From the NCBI RefSeq assembly GCF_016862795.1, contig NZ_BONQ01000071.1, forward strand, positions 1-64,000: 64,000 nucleotides of DNA. The letters run 5' to 3'. Shown one piece after another: positions 8,662 through 17,781 of the stretch. Source of the stretch: Dactylosporangium siamense (lineage in GTDB: Bacteria > Actinomycetota > Actinomycetes > Mycobacteriales > Micromonosporaceae). Under the pieces are notes generated by a model. The model saw nothing but the letters and a program-made list of their open reading frames with translations. It did not search any database and had not been told where the DNA came from. The position numbers and the translations under genes were made by a program. Within the stretch, counting starts at the first letter, position 1. The number at the start of each line of letters is the position of its first letter.

Positions 8662-10104
8662 ATGTCCGAAACCACACGCGCCCTCACCGACGCCCAGCGC
8701 CGTGCCGTGCACGAGCTGATGCGCGTCTCTCCCGTCGCCGACGAACTCGGCCGCCGGTTCGCAGCGGCCGGGCACGAGCTGCACCTCGTCGGCGGTTCGG
8801 TGCGCGACGCGCTGCTCGGGCGCCTCGGCGACGACCTGGACTTCACCACCGACGCGCTGCCCGAGCAGACGCTGCGGATCATCGACGGCTGGGCCGAGGC
8901 GGTGTGGACCACCGGTCAGGAGTTCGGCACGATCGGGCTCGCCCGCCACGGCCTGCGCATCGAGGTCACGACGTTCCGCGCGGACGCGTATGACCGGGTC
9001 AGCCGCAACCCGATCGTGCGGTATGGCGACAACCTCGTCGACGACCTGCGCCGCCGCGACTTCGCGGTCAACGCGATGGCGGTGTCCGTGCCCGGGCACG
9101 AGTTCACCGACCCGTATGGCGGCCTCAACGACCTCGCCGAGCAGATCCTGCGCACCCCGGGCGCGCCCGAGGACTCCTTCGCCGACGATCCACTGCGCAT
9201 GTTGCGGGCCGCCCGGTTCGCCGCACAGCTGCGGTTCAGCGTTGCGCCGGAGGTGCGGGCAGCGATGGCCGCCATGGCCGGGGACCTGTCGAGGATCACC
9301 GCCGAGCGGATCCGGGACGAGTTCGTCAAGCTCATGTGCGGCGCCGACCCGATCACCGGGCTCCGGCTGCTGGTGGACACCGGACTGGCCGACACGTTCC
9401 TGCCCGAGGTGACCGGCCTGAAGCTGGAGATCGACGAGCACGCCCAGCACAAGGACGTCTACGAGCACACCCTGATCGTGGTCCGCAACGCGATCGGCCA
9501 CGAGGCCGACGGGCCGGACTTCACGCTGCGCATGGCCGCCCTGATGCACGACGTCGGCAAGCCGGCGACCAAGGCGGTCGGCACGGACGGCGGGGTGAGC
9601 TTCCACCACCACGAGGTCGTCGGTGCCCGGCTGACCAAGCAGCGGATGAAGGCGCTCAAGTTCCCCAAGGACGTGATCTCGGACGTCTCCGAGCTGGTCA
9701 TGCTGCATCTGCGGTTCTACGGGTACGGCCGGGGCGAATGGACCGACTCGGCGGTGCGCCGCTACGTCACCGACGCCGGACCGCTGCTGACCCGCCTGCA
9801 CAGCCTGACCCGCTCCGACGTGACGACCCGCAACCGGCGCAAGGCGGCGCAGCTGGCGGCCGACTACGACGCGCTGGAGACCCGCATCGCGCGGATTGCC
9901 GCCGAGGAGGACCTGGCCCGGGTCCGGCCCGACCTCGACGGCAACGCGATCATGGAACTGCTCGGAGTGCCGCCCGGCCCCGTGGTGGGTCGGGCCTGGC
10001 GGCACCTCAAGGAGCTGCGGCTGGAGCGCGGGCCGCTCGACCGGGACGAGGCCGAGGCCGAGCTGTTGCGCTGGGCTGCCGCCGAGGGCCTCACGAAACC
10101 CTGA
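8662..10104 (+). CDS. cca: CCA tRNA nucleotidyltransferase
   Basis: This 480-residue class II enzyme adds or repairs the CCA end of tRNAs. It has the polymerase-beta-like head with 'LVGGSVRD' (about residues 42-49), the metal-binding 'DLDF' pair at about 57-60, the 'RRDFAVNAMA' motif near 130, and an RNA-binding neck. A C-terminal HD domain follows with 'HDVGKP', seen in the actinobacterial PcnA-type group. It diverges from murJ as in M. tuberculosis, although the NUDIX gene found between them there is absent. TAGGCT lies 9 bases before the ATG and there is no ribosome binding site, so the mRNA is probably leaderless or nearly so. Its end overlaps the convergent cyclophilin gene by 14 bases. 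Confidence 0.95.
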   Translation: MSETTRALTDAQRRAVHELMRVSPVADELGRRFAAAGHELHLVGGSVRDALLGRLGDDLDFTTDALPEQTLRIIDGWAEAVWTTGQEFGTIGLARHGLRIEVTTFRADAYDRVSRNPIVRYGDNLVDDLRRRDFAVNAMAVSVPGHEFTDPYGGLNDLAEQILRTPGAPEDSFADDPLRMLRAARFAAQLRFSVAPEVRAAMAAMAGDLSRITAERIRDEFVKLMCGADPITGLRLLVDTGLADTFLPEVTGLKLEIDEHAQHKDVYEHTLIVVRNAIGHEADGPDFTLRMAALMHDVGKPATKAVGTDGGVSFHHHEVVGARLTKQRMKALKFPKDVISDVSELVMLHLRFYGYGRGEWTDSAVRRYVTDAGPLLTRLHSLTRSDVTTRNRRKAAQLAADYDALETRIARIAAEEDLARVRPDLDGNAIMELLGVPPGPVVGRAWRHLKELRLERGPLDRDEAEAELLRWAAAEGLTKP

Positions 10105-11383
10105 TCTCCGTGATCTGCACGGCCAGCTTCGGCGGACCGTCGGCACCTCCGGTGGTGGTGCCGGCGGCGGCGATCCGGTCGAGCAGGTCCAGCCCGCTGG
10201 TCACCTGCCCGAACACGGAGTAGTCCGGCGGGATGTCGCTGTCCTTGTAGACGACGAAGAACTGTGAGCCGTTGGTGCCCGGCCCGGCGTTGGCCATCGC
10301 GAGCGTGCCCCGTGGGTACGGCGGCAGCGTCGTCGGCAGGTTCTCCTCGCCGTACTGGTAGCCCGGCGTCCCGGTCCCGGTCCCGCCGGGGTCGCCGCAC
10401 TGCAGCACCCACAGGCCCTCGGTGGTCAGCCGGTGGCAGGGCGTGTCGCTGTAGAAGTCGTCCCGGGCCAGATGGACGAACGAGTTGACCGTGCACGGCG
10501 CCCGGTCCGCGTAGAGCTGGATGCCGATCGCGCCGAGGTTGGTCTCCAGGGTCGCGGTCGGCTTCCCGGTCAGCGTCGAGCGCGGCGCGGGCGTCGCCAC
10601 CAGGCGGGGATCGCCACCGCCACGGTCGGCCGGGGAGTACGCGCACGGCACGCCCGTCCCCGCGGGTGGCATCGCGCCCGTCGGGCCGGCCGCGGGACCG
10701 CGACTGGTGCCGTTGTCGGCGCTCGCCGGCGCCCCAGGGGTGGTCTCGGCCGTGGATGCCGCCACCGAGACGACCGGCCCCGCGGAGGTGTCGACCGCGT
10801 CGTTGGCCCGCAGGTAGAGCAGGACCGTGCCGGCGCCGCTGAGGATCAGCAGCGCGGCGATCCCGCCGGCGACGGGAAGCAGCCACCGCCGCTTGCGCTG
10901 GACCGGCGCCGCACCGGAGGGCGCGGCCGGAAAGCCGGTCCCGGCGTTCGGGGGCGTGCCACGAGGTGGGCCTTGAGGTGGGCCTTGAGGTGCGCGGCCC
11001 ACGCCCGGGTCGTCGGGATCGGGAAACGTCGACTCCCCCGGCGGGTGGAAGTCCGGCACGTCTTCTCCCGCGGGCGCGGCCGGCCGCAGCCAGGCCGGCA
11101 GGGTCGGATCGGGCGCCGAGGGCGGCAACGGCTCGGCCAGCTCGGGCGGCCGCGGTGCTCCGGGCCGCGGCGGCTCGTAGTCCGGCGGCTCGCTGTAGCT
11201 CGCGTGCTCGTAGCCCGTCTCGAAGTCGCCGTAGCCCGGCTCCGAAGCCGGCGGTTCGTATGCGCGGGACGGCAACGAAGGTCGTGCCGGCGGCCCCGAC
11301 TCCAGTTCGAACCTGCGCTGGGCGCGGCGACTGGAATCGGGATCCGGCGACGAAGCAGACAAAGGTGGTGGAGGTGATGACAT
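10091..11383 (-). CDS. membrane-anchored peptidyl-prolyl isomerase (cyclophilin)
   Basis: The 430-residue protein begins with about 165 Pro/Glu/Tyr-rich cytoplasmic residues, followed by one transmembrane helix near 170-192, a Thr/Pro/Ala linker, and a cyclophilin-type isomerase domain from about residue 275. That domain has 'VNSFVHLARDDFYSDTPCHRL' and 'GTNGSQFFV'. It should catalyse proline isomerisation on the outer face of the membrane. There is no ribosome binding site; TATGAT lies exactly six bases before the ATG (see the promoter entry), so a leaderless mRNA is likely. It converges with and overlaps the end of cca. Confidence 0.9.
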   Translation of the reverse strand: MSSPPPPLSASSPDPDSSRRAQRRFELESGPPARPSLPSRAYEPPASEPGYGDFETGYEHASYSEPPDYEPPRPGAPRPPELAEPLPPSAPDPTLPAWLRPAAPAGEDVPDFHPPGESTFPDPDDPGVGRAPQGPPQGPPRGTPPNAGTGFPAAPSGAAPVQRKRRWLLPVAGGIAALLILSGAGTVLLYLRANDAVDTSAGPVVSVAASTAETTPGAPASADNGTSRGPAAGPTGAMPPAGTGVPCAYSPADRGGGDPRLVATPAPRSTLTGKPTATLETNLGAIGIQLYADRAPCTVNSFVHLARDDFYSDTPCHRLTTEGLWVLQCGDPGGTGTGTPGYQYGEENLPTTLPPYPRGTLAMANAGPGTNGSQFFVVYKDSDIPPDYSVFGQVTSGLDLLDRIAAAGTTTGGADGPPKLAVQITEIRVS

Positions 11384-11389
11384 TATGTG

Positions 11390-11395
11390 ATCATA
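11390..11395 (-). promoter_or_regulatory. -10 element of a leaderless promoter
   Basis: TATGAT on the minus strand ends 6 bases before the cyclophilin ATG, placing the transcription start at or next to the start codon. No good -35 hexamer is visible at 16-18 bases. The surrounding 30 bases are distinctly AT-richer than the neighbourhood. Confidence 0.5.
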
Positions 11396-11409
11396 CGATT
11401 ACATACAGC

Positions 11410-12558
11410 TCAAAGTGGTAGCGCTGCCGCCAACGCCTTCGCCCGTTCCGCCCACGAGTGCTGCTCGGCGAACGCCTGCCTGGCGGCCATCTGCGTCGGA
11501 TCGCCGGACTCGGCGGCGGCCTCACGCACCGCGGCCACCATCTCCTTCGGGGTGCTGGCGACCCGCACGAGCGGGGAGTCGAGCCAGTGCACGGCTGGCA
11601 GGTCGGTGCTCACCGGTGGCTTGCCCGCCGCGAGGTATTCCAGCGTCTTGAGCGGGAACGACGCCCGGTTGAAGGGCGTGTCACGGTACGGCGTGACCCC
11701 GACGTCGATGTGCCGCAGGAAGGACGGCAGCGACTCGAACGGCTGCCGGCCGACCCAGACCACGTTGGGTCGCTCGGTCAGCGCCGCGAACCGCTCCGGC
11801 TCCCAGCGTGCGTCGTGCGGCCCGACCAGCAGCAGCGAGATGCCGTCGTCGGCCAGCGCGGCGAGCAGCTCGAAGTCGGTGCGGTCGGAGAACTGGCCGA
11901 TCACTCCCGCGACCGGTCCGGCGAGCGGCTTCGGCAGCACGGCCGGCTCGCCCGGGACGCGGTACGCCGACGTCTGTACCCCGTTCGGGATCAGCTCGAC
12001 CCGCTTGGCGCGCAGCGCGGTCCAACGCTCTGCCAGTACCGTGGAAACCGCCACCACCAGGTCGGCGTTGTCGAGTTGGCGGCGCTCGTCCTCGGCGACC
12101 CGCGCGGCGTCCTGCCCCATCAGCTCCGCGCCCGCGACATAGTCGTCCGTGCCGTAGAGCACCTTGGACACACCGGGTCCCCAGCTGCGCAGCACGTCGA
12201 CGAGGTTGCAGGCGACCACCGCGACCGGACGCCGGTCGAGCTTGCGCAGCGCCCAGCGGGTCTGCGAGCGGATCAGCGCCGCGGTGCTGACCTTGATGTA
12301 CGGGCGCGTGTGCAGTGGCAGCACCCGTGGGGTCAGCCGGGTCACACCGTCGGAGACCAGACGTATCTGCGGCGCGACGCCCAGGCGGGATGCGCCGTAG
12401 CGGTAGCGGTCCGGGGTGGCCGCCGAGATCGGCGGATCGACCCAGAGGATGTCGGCGTGAGGGGTGAGAGCGGCGGCGAGCAGCCGGTCAGAGCCGGTCA
12501 CCCCGTCCCACGACGTTCCGGCGAAAACGACGACCAGCGGCTGAGGCACGGCGCTCAT
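11410..12558 (-). CDS. glycosyltransferase, GT-B fold (GT4-like)
   Basis: A 382-residue protein with an N-terminal Rossmann half containing 'FAGTSWDGVTGSDRLL'. Its C-terminal half has the sugar-nucleotide features 'ELIPNGV', 'VGVTPYRDTPFNRASFPLKTLEYLAAGKP', the last of these the E-x7-E-type donor site of family 4 enzymes. Donor and acceptor cannot be told from sequence; cell-surface polysaccharide or glycolipid assembly is likely. An AGGAGA site touches the ATG at 12558, so a GTG at codon 4 (12549) is an equally reasonable start. The gene lies just upstream of the cyclophilin gene on the same strand. Confidence 0.85.
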   Translation of the reverse strand: MSAVPQPLVVVFAGTSWDGVTGSDRLLAAALTPHADILWVDPPISAATPDRYRYGASRLGVAPQIRLVSDGVTRLTPRVLPLHTRPYIKVSTAALIRSQTRWALRKLDRRPVAVVACNLVDVLRSWGPGVSKVLYGTDDYVAGAELMGQDAARVAEDERRQLDNADLVVAVSTVLAERWTALRAKRVELIPNGVQTSAYRVPGEPAVLPKPLAGPVAGVIGQFSDRTDFELLAALADDGISLLLVGPHDARWEPERFAALTERPNVVWVGRQPFESLPSFLRHIDVGVTPYRDTPFNRASFPLKTLEYLAAGKPPVSTDLPAVHWLDSPLVRVASTPKEMVAAVREAAAESGDPTQMAARQAFAEQHSWAERAKALAAALPL

Positions 12559-12737
12559 TCTCCTGGAGGGTGGGTGGCCGGTTCAACGCTGTCGGAACTC
12601 TGACCACCGTTGCGTCGTGCATGTGGCGATTCGGTCGGTTCTGCGCGTAGACGAGGTCAGCTACCGTCGCTACACGATCCCCCCTTACGGCCGCACCGAG
12701 CACCTGGGTTGGCCACCCCTGAAATCTGGAGGCAGAC

Positions 12738-13664
12738 ATGCAGCCGTGTCCTACCTGCGGCGGCATGGGCATTGATATGAACGGCTACTGCACGCAGTGC
12801 CGCACCTATCGAGGCGTCCCGCAGGCGCCGCAACCGCCGGTGAGCGGAACGCCATACAGTGGCGACCCGTACAGTGGCGCGCCCTATGCCGGCTACCAAG
12901 CCAGTGGACCCTCGTTCCCCGATCAGCAGGTCAGTGGCCCCGGCTACCCCGGCCAGACCAGCGGTCCCGGCTATCCGGGCCAGGTCAGCGGCCCGCCGGC
13001 GTTCCCGCCGACCACCTACGGCGGGCAGTACGGCGCGTCGCCGACCCCGCCGCGCAAGAACCGCTTCATGGTGCCGCTGATCGCGCTGTCCGGTGTGGTG
13101 GTGGTCCTCGTGATCGCGATCGTCGCCGTGGTCGCCCTGCGCAAGGACGACCCGAAGACCAGCGCGGACCCGGGCAAGTCCGCCGGCTCGACCAGCGGAG
13201 CGAGCACGCCGGCGGAGTCCAAGATCGACAAGTGCCTCGTCGGCACCTGGCAGACCTCGACCTTCACCCAGACCGCCGCGATGGCCGGCGTCGAGGGTGG
13301 CGTGTCGATCAGCCTGACCAAGAACGGCTCGACGCTGAAGTTCACGCCCGACGGCAAGCTGACCGAGACCTACCAGGACAGCGTGTACAGCGGCAGCCCG
13401 ACGATCCAGGGCCAGAAGGTGCCGATCACGATCACCGTCAACGCGACCGTGAACTCGGACATCCAGACCGCCAGCGGCAGCATCGTCTACTCCAACGTGA
13501 AGACGAGCGGCAACACGCTGACCACGGCGCCGTCGATCGGCTACAGCGAGACCGAGCCGTTCGAGGCGGACGACAACCCGGCGAAGTACACCTGCAACGG
13601 TGACAGCCTGACGTTCAGCGGCACGCAGATCCAGGCGACCGCGAAGCGCACGTCTAGCGGCTGA
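12738..13664 (+). CDS. membrane protein with N-terminal zinc ribbon
   Basis: I do not recognise a named family for this 308-residue protein. It opens with a C-P-T-C ... C-T-Q-C zinc-ribbon-like motif (residues 4-22), then about 80 residues rich in Pro, Gly, Tyr and Ser with a repeated 'SGPGYPGQ' unit. One membrane helix follows (about 110-133), then a Ser/Thr linker and an extracytoplasmic domain of about 150 residues containing 'GTWQTSTF' and 'FTPDGKLTETY', which resembles lipocalin-like beta-barrel proteins. GGAGG lies 7 bases upstream of the ATG. Its end overlaps the convergent MFS gene by 11 bases. Confidence 0.8.
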   Translation: MQPCPTCGGMGIDMNGYCTQCRTYRGVPQAPQPPVSGTPYSGDPYSGAPYAGYQASGPSFPDQQVSGPGYPGQTSGPGYPGQVSGPPAFPPTTYGGQYGASPTPPRKNRFMVPLIALSGVVVVLVIAIVAVVALRKDDPKTSADPGKSAGSTSGASTPAESKIDKCLVGTWQTSTFTQTAAMAGVEGGVSISLTKNGSTLKFTPDGKLTETYQDSVYSGSPTIQGQKVPITITVNATVNSDIQTASGSIVYSNVKTSGNTLTTAPSIGYSETEPFEADDNPAKYTCNGDSLTFSGTQIQATAKRTSSG

Positions 13665-15024
13665 TCAATGCCACGGAGGTCCCGTCGGGTTGCGCGATGT
13701 CGTCGCCGACCCGGCGGGCCCACCGGCCGCCCAGCACCGCGTAGGCGGCCGCGGCCAGCACATAGCCCACCGCGACGATGCCCAGCACGACCGCCGACTG
13801 CCCGGTGTAGGGCAGGGTGAGCGCGCCGATGTAGATGCCGGCGACCAGCATGATGTTGAACGCGGTGTCGTTGATGCTGAACACCCGCCCCCGGAACTCG
13901 TCCGCGCACTCGTGCTGCAGTGACGTGTCCGTGACGATCTTGATGGCCTGCGCCGCCACACTGGTCACGAAGACCGCACCGAGCAGCAGCGACGGGTCGA
14001 AGGGCAGTCCGAAGCCGAGGATCGCCGCGCCCGTCGTCGCCAGCACCGCCGTCACCCAGCGCCAGCCGCCGATCCGGCGGGCCACCGGCGGCGTCACGAA
14101 CGACGCCAGCAGCATGCCGACTCCTCCCGCGACGAAGGCCTTGGCGATGGTACTGAACGAGTCGCTGACCTCGTCGCCCGTGTTGAACACGGTGCGGAAC
14201 AGCAACAAGCAGGCCAGCAGCACGACGCCGTAGAGCAACCGGAACACGGCCTGCGCCAGCACGAGATAGGCGGCGCCGCGCTTCGCCGCGAGGTGGCGGA
14301 CGCCGGCGACCGTGCCGCGGTTGACCTCGCCGACCGCCTGCCGGATCGAGCTCTTGGTCTGCTGCGCGGCGTCGGGCCCGAGCTCGTCGGCGGTGAACGA
14401 GGACCTGCCGAGCAGCGCCGAGGCCAGGTAGAAGCCGGCGGCCATCGCGGCGACCAGGGCGTAACCGTGGAACGAGGTGGCCAGCACCGTCTTGATCAGT
14501 GCCGCGCCGGTGCCGATGCCGACGGAGAAGCTCAGCGAGCCGAGCGTCGCCGAGAACGAGTTGGCGGTCACCAGCATGTGATCGTCCACCACGTGCGGGG
14601 TCGCCGCGGACAGCCCGGCCAGGAAGAACCGGTTCAACCCGGTCACCACCAGTGCCAGCAGGAACGGTGTGGGCGACTCGTGGCCCTGCCAGATGTACAG
14701 CGCGATCGGCAGCACCAGGACCGTGCGCAGCAGGTTGGTCCGGGAGATGATCGTGCGCCGCCGCCACCGGTCGAGGAACACCCCGACATACGGCCCGATC
14801 AGCGAATACGGCAGCAGCAGCACGGCGAAGCCGGCGGCGATCGCCATCCCGTCGGCGCGCTGCTCCGGGTTGAACAACACCGTGCCGGCCAGCGCGCCCT
14901 GGAAGAGCCCGTCGCCGATCTGCGCCACCATCCGCACGCCGAGCAGGCGGCGGAAGCCACGTTGCCGCAGGACTGCCCGCACGAAATGGGACTGCGGATG
15001 GGCGGCGGCGGTGACGGTGGACAC
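13654..15024 (-). CDS. MFS transporter, probable effluxer
   Basis: A 456-residue protein with about 12 predicted helices and an N-terminal signature 'GRRMVAQIGDGLFQGAL'-like segment of the MFS_3/enterobactin-exporter type. The loop 2-3 motif reads 'GVFLDRWRRRTII'. The substrate cannot be inferred. The start is GTG at 15024 with no ribosome binding site; TAGGCT sits six bases upstream (15031-15036 on the plus strand), again suggesting a leaderless transcript. Confidence 0.88.
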   Translation of the reverse strand: MSTVTAAAHPQSHFVRAVLRQRGFRRLLGVRMVAQIGDGLFQGALAGTVLFNPEQRADGMAIAAGFAVLLLPYSLIGPYVGVFLDRWRRRTIISRTNLLRTVLVLPIALYIWQGHESPTPFLLALVVTGLNRFFLAGLSAATPHVVDDHMLVTANSFSATLGSLSFSVGIGTGAALIKTVLATSFHGYALVAAMAAGFYLASALLGRSSFTADELGPDAAQQTKSSIRQAVGEVNRGTVAGVRHLAAKRGAAYLVLAQAVFRLLYGVVLLACLLLFRTVFNTGDEVSDSFSTIAKAFVAGGVGMLLASFVTPPVARRIGGWRWVTAVLATTGAAILGFGLPFDPSLLLGAVFVTSVAAQAIKIVTDTSLQHECADEFRGRVFSINDTAFNIMLVAGIYIGALTLPYTGQSAVVLGIVAVGYVLAAAAYAVLGGRWARRVGDDIAQPDGTSVALISR

Positions 15025-15047
15025 GGCAAAAGCCTACGGCCCGTTCA

Positions 15048-15083
15048 GGCAGGTGCACCCGTCCTTCTGTGGGTGCACCTGCC
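15048..15083 (-). terminator. stem-loop after flotillin gene
   Basis: The 13-bp arms GGCAGGTGCACCC and GGGTGCACCTGCC enclose a 10-base loop ten bases past the flotillin-like stop. No T-run follows, so efficiency is uncertain. It also lies upstream of the MFS start. Confidence 0.6.
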
Positions 15084-15092
15084 CAGAGCTTG

Positions 15093-16610
15093 TCAGGCCT
15101 TCGGTGGCTCGACCGCCGCACGGCCGTTGACCGGCTCGTCCACGGCCATCCCGCTGAGCCGGCCGAGGAGCTTCGCCAGGTCGATGCCGGTCAGGTCGTT
15201 GCTGAGCTGCAGACCCTGAGCGACGTTGCCGGCGACCGACTTGGTCAGCGACGACGCGCCGTCGGTGGAGATGACGGTCATCTTGTCGATGTTGGCCATC
15301 GGCTCGCTGGCCGCCTTGACCACCTCGGGCATCACCCGCACCAGGAGGTCCAGGATCGCGGCCTCGCCGTAGGTGGCGAACGCGTCGGCCTTGAGCTTCA
15401 TCGCCTCGGCCTCGGCCTGGCCGCGGGCCAGGATCGCCGACGCCTCGGCGGCACCCTCGCGCTCCAGCGCCTCCGCGATCGCGACGCGCCGGCGCTGCTC
15501 GGCCTCGCCTTCCTTGGCGCCCTCGATCGCGTTGGCCTCGGCGAGCGCGGCCCGCCGGGACCGCTCGCCCTCACCGGTGAGCCGGGCCTGCTCGGCCGAG
15601 CCCTGCGCGGCGGCGATGACGGACTGCCGCTGCGCCTCGGCCTTGAAGATCGCCGCGTTCTTCGCCGCCTCGGCCTCCTGCTCGACCCGGTAACGCTCGG
15701 CGTCGGCCGGCTTGCGCACCTCGGTGTCGAGCTGGCGCTGCTTGAGCTCGGCGTTGCGCTCGGCCACCTTCTGCTGCTCGGCCAGGATGATCTGCTCCCG
15801 CTCCGCCTGAGCGAGCGGACCGGCCGCGGCGGACCGGGCCTTCGCGGCGTCGATCTCGGCCTGGATCCCGGCCTGCTTGAGCGACAGGTTGCGGTTGGCC
15901 TCGGCGATGGCCTCCTCGGCCTTGAGCCGCTCCGACTCGGCGGCCTGGCGGGCGTGCGCCTCCGCGATCGCGGCGTCGCGGAGCACCCTGGCGGCCTCCG
16001 GCCGGCCGAGGTCCTGCAGGTAGGACCCCTCGGCGAAGATGTCCTGCAGCTGGAAGGTGTCGAGCACCAGACCCTGGTTGGTCAGCGAGTGCTCGGCCTC
16101 CTCGGCCACCGCGCTGGCGAACGCGGTCCGGTCGCGGATGATCTCCTCGATGGTCAGCCGGCCGACGATCGAGCGCAGCGCACCGGCGAGCACCTCGCTG
16201 GTGAACAGGTCGATGCCCTGCTGCTGGTTGAGGAAGCGCTGGGCGGCGGCCCGGATCGCGTCCTCGGTGCCGCCGACCTTGACGATCGCGACGCCCTGCA
16301 GGTTGGCGCGGATGCCCTGCTTGCTGACCGCGCCGGTGATCTCGACGTGGATGCGGCGGCTGGACAGGTCGAGGACCTGCAGTTTCTGCACGATGGGCAC
16401 CACGAACACCGAGGCGCCCATGACGACCTTCTGGCCGGACAGGTCGGTGGAGCGGGACCCGTCGAGCCCCTGCACCGACTTGCCCTTGCGGCCGGTGATG
16501 ATGAACGCCTCGTTGGAACCGGCGACCTTGATCCGCGACACGACGAACAGCATCAGGAAGAGGACCAGCAGGACAGCGCCACCGATTGCGATGAGCAGGA
16601 CCGTATTCAT
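15093..16610 (-). CDS. flotillin-like SPFH/band 7 membrane protein
   Basis: The 505-residue protein has one N-terminal membrane helix (residues 3-25), an SPFH domain (about 30-200), and a long Ala/Glu/Arg-rich coiled coil (about 215-400) with the EA repeats typical of flotillins. Flotillins scaffold functional membrane microdomains together with NfeD proteins. The ATG at 16610 is preferred over the in-frame upstream start at 16646 because AAGGGA precedes it and the helix then sits at the N terminus. It starts 13 bases after the nfeD-like gene ends, so the two form an operon of the yuaF-floT type. Confidence 0.9.
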   Translation of the reverse strand: MNTVLLIAIGGAVLLVLFLMLFVVSRIKVAGSNEAFIITGRKGKSVQGLDGSRSTDLSGQKVVMGASVFVVPIVQKLQVLDLSSRRIHVEITGAVSKQGIRANLQGVAIVKVGGTEDAIRAAAQRFLNQQQGIDLFTSEVLAGALRSIVGRLTIEEIIRDRTAFASAVAEEAEHSLTNQGLVLDTFQLQDIFAEGSYLQDLGRPEAARVLRDAAIAEAHARQAAESERLKAEEAIAEANRNLSLKQAGIQAEIDAAKARSAAAGPLAQAEREQIILAEQQKVAERNAELKQRQLDTEVRKPADAERYRVEQEAEAAKNAAIFKAEAQRQSVIAAAQGSAEQARLTGEGERSRRAALAEANAIEGAKEGEAEQRRRVAIAEALEREGAAEASAILARGQAEAEAMKLKADAFATYGEAAILDLLVRVMPEVVKAASEPMANIDKMTVISTDGASSLTKSVAGNVAQGLQLSNDLTGIDLAKLLGRLSGMAVDEPVNGRAAVEPPKA

Positions 16611-16623
16611 ATGTCCGTCCCTT

Positions 16624-17130
16624 CTATAAAGGGGTTTCTTCGACAATCACACTCGTGGAGCTGGTTGCCTCGATCACGAGGATCCGGGTGCCGAGCGGGA
16701 TCGGGTGGTCGGCACGGGCGCTGAGCTTCACCGGTTGCCCGCCGAGGGAGATCCGCACCTCGCCGAAGCCGTTCACGGTGATCGGGGTGACGACGACTCC
16801 CAGGGTCCCGATCATGTCCCGTTGTGTCGGGGTGGCGTCGGTGCGCATGTTCATCGCCATGCGGGCGAGGCGCGTGGCCAGCCAGGCGGTCGGCACGGCG
16901 GCGGCGACGCCACCGATGACCGCGACGATCGTGCCCCCGGGGACGCCGAGCGCCGACACGATGGCCGCGCCGAACCCGAAGGCGCCGATGAACCCGGCGA
17001 TGGCCGGCAGGGAGAACACACCGCCGGCGTCCGGGTGGTCGACATCGAAGTGGAGGAGGTCGCCGATCAGCAGCGACAGGGCCAGGACCAGGACACCGAG
17101 CCCACCGATGATCAGAAACAGCACATCCAC
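16624..17130 (-). CDS. NfeD-like membrane protein
   Basis: The 168-residue protein has an N-terminal helix, two further helices around residues 43-95, and a C-terminal OB-fold domain of about 60 residues ('MIGTLGVVVTPI...GEVRISLGGQPVKLSARADHPIPLGTRI'). It is the usual partner of flotillins and lacks the protease domain of long NfeD proteins. The GTG at 17130 is chosen because GGGAGGGGG precedes it; the longer frame to 17193 adds an uncharged leader without support. Confidence 0.85.
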   Translation of the reverse strand: MDVLFLIIGGLGVLVLALSLLIGDLLHFDVDHPDAGGVFSLPAIAGFIGAFGFGAAIVSALGVPGGTIVAVIGGVAAAVPTAWLATRLARMAMNMRTDATPTQRDMIGTLGVVVTPITVNGFGEVRISLGGQPVKLSARADHPIPLGTRILVIEATSSTSVIVEETPL

Positions 17131-17219
17131 TGCCGGCCCCCTCCCCCGTCCCGCTGGCAACTGGAGGGTATCTATACGACGCAAATCTGACACTCACGTT
17201 TTCGGGCACAATTGGTTGC

Positions 17220-17702
17220 GTGCGTTGGGCGGAGATGCAGGCACCGATTGATGCGGTGGGGATCGCGGTGGATGACACCGGCGTGTGCGCGGTCCGTTTC
17301 GGGGGCGCGGCCGGCCCGCTGGCCAGCGGCGACCCGGTGCTCGCGCGGGCGGTCGAGGAGCTGACCGCCTACTTCGCCGGCGACTCGGCGCCGTTCACGG
17401 TCCCGCTGTCCGTGTCCGGCGGCTCGCAGTTCGAGCGGTCCGTCTGGCGGGCGCTGTGGGCCATCCCGTATGCGGAGATGCGCACCTACGGCCAGATCGC
17501 CGCCGCCGTCGGCGAGCCGGACGGGGCCCGCGCGGTCGGGGTCGCCTGCAACCGCAACCCGCTGCCGATCATCGTGCCCTGCCACCGGGTGGTCGGCGCC
17601 GACGGCAAGATGGTTGGCTTCGGCGGCGGGATCTGGCGCAAGAAGGTGCTGCTCGAGCTGGAGGCGAAGGTCCGCATCGAGCGGGAGTTCGGCCTGCTTT
17701 AG
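17220..17702 (+). CDS. ogt: methylated-DNA-[protein]-cysteine S-methyltransferase
   Basis: This 160-residue suicide enzyme removes methyl groups from O6-methylguanine in DNA. The catalytic P-C-H-R-V motif has its acceptor Cys at residue 121. The DNA-binding helix 'AEMRTYGQIAAAVGEPDGARAVG' precedes it, and 'NPLPIIVPCHRVVGADG' is fully conserved. The start is GTG at 17220; an ATG five codons later is an alternative. It is divergent from nfeD and convergent with ino1, from which a bidirectional terminator separates it. Confidence 0.95.
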   Translation: MRWAEMQAPIDAVGIAVDDTGVCAVRFGGAAGPLASGDPVLARAVEELTAYFAGDSAPFTVPLSVSGGSQFERSVWRALWAIPYAEMRTYGQIAAAVGEPDGARAVGVACNRNPLPIIVPCHRVVGADGKMVGFGGGIWRKKVLLELEAKVRIEREFGLL

Positions 17703-17717
17703 GCGCGTTTGTGGAAC

Positions 17718-17758
17718 AACGCCGAACGCCCCCTCCGGAGGAAGGGGCGTTCGGCGTT
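17718..17758. terminator. bidirectional terminator between ogt and ino1
   Basis: The arms AACGCCGAACGCCCC and GGGGCGTTCGGCGTT pair perfectly over 15 bp around a short loop. The element lies in the 79-base gap between the convergent ends of ogt and ino1 and can serve both. Confidence 0.85.
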
Positions 17759-17781
17759 GCGTGCAGGTATAAGGAACGAGC

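Noticed and set aside
8353-10146. 597-residue minus-strand frame over cca with a repetitive C terminus
   Set aside because: It is antisense to a canonical CCA enzyme; the repeated peptide only translates the intergenic repeats.
15069-16724. 551-residue plus-strand frame opposite the flotillin gene
   Set aside because: It mirrors the Ala/Glu/Arg coiled coil as Leu/Gly/Arg repeats and has no independent support.
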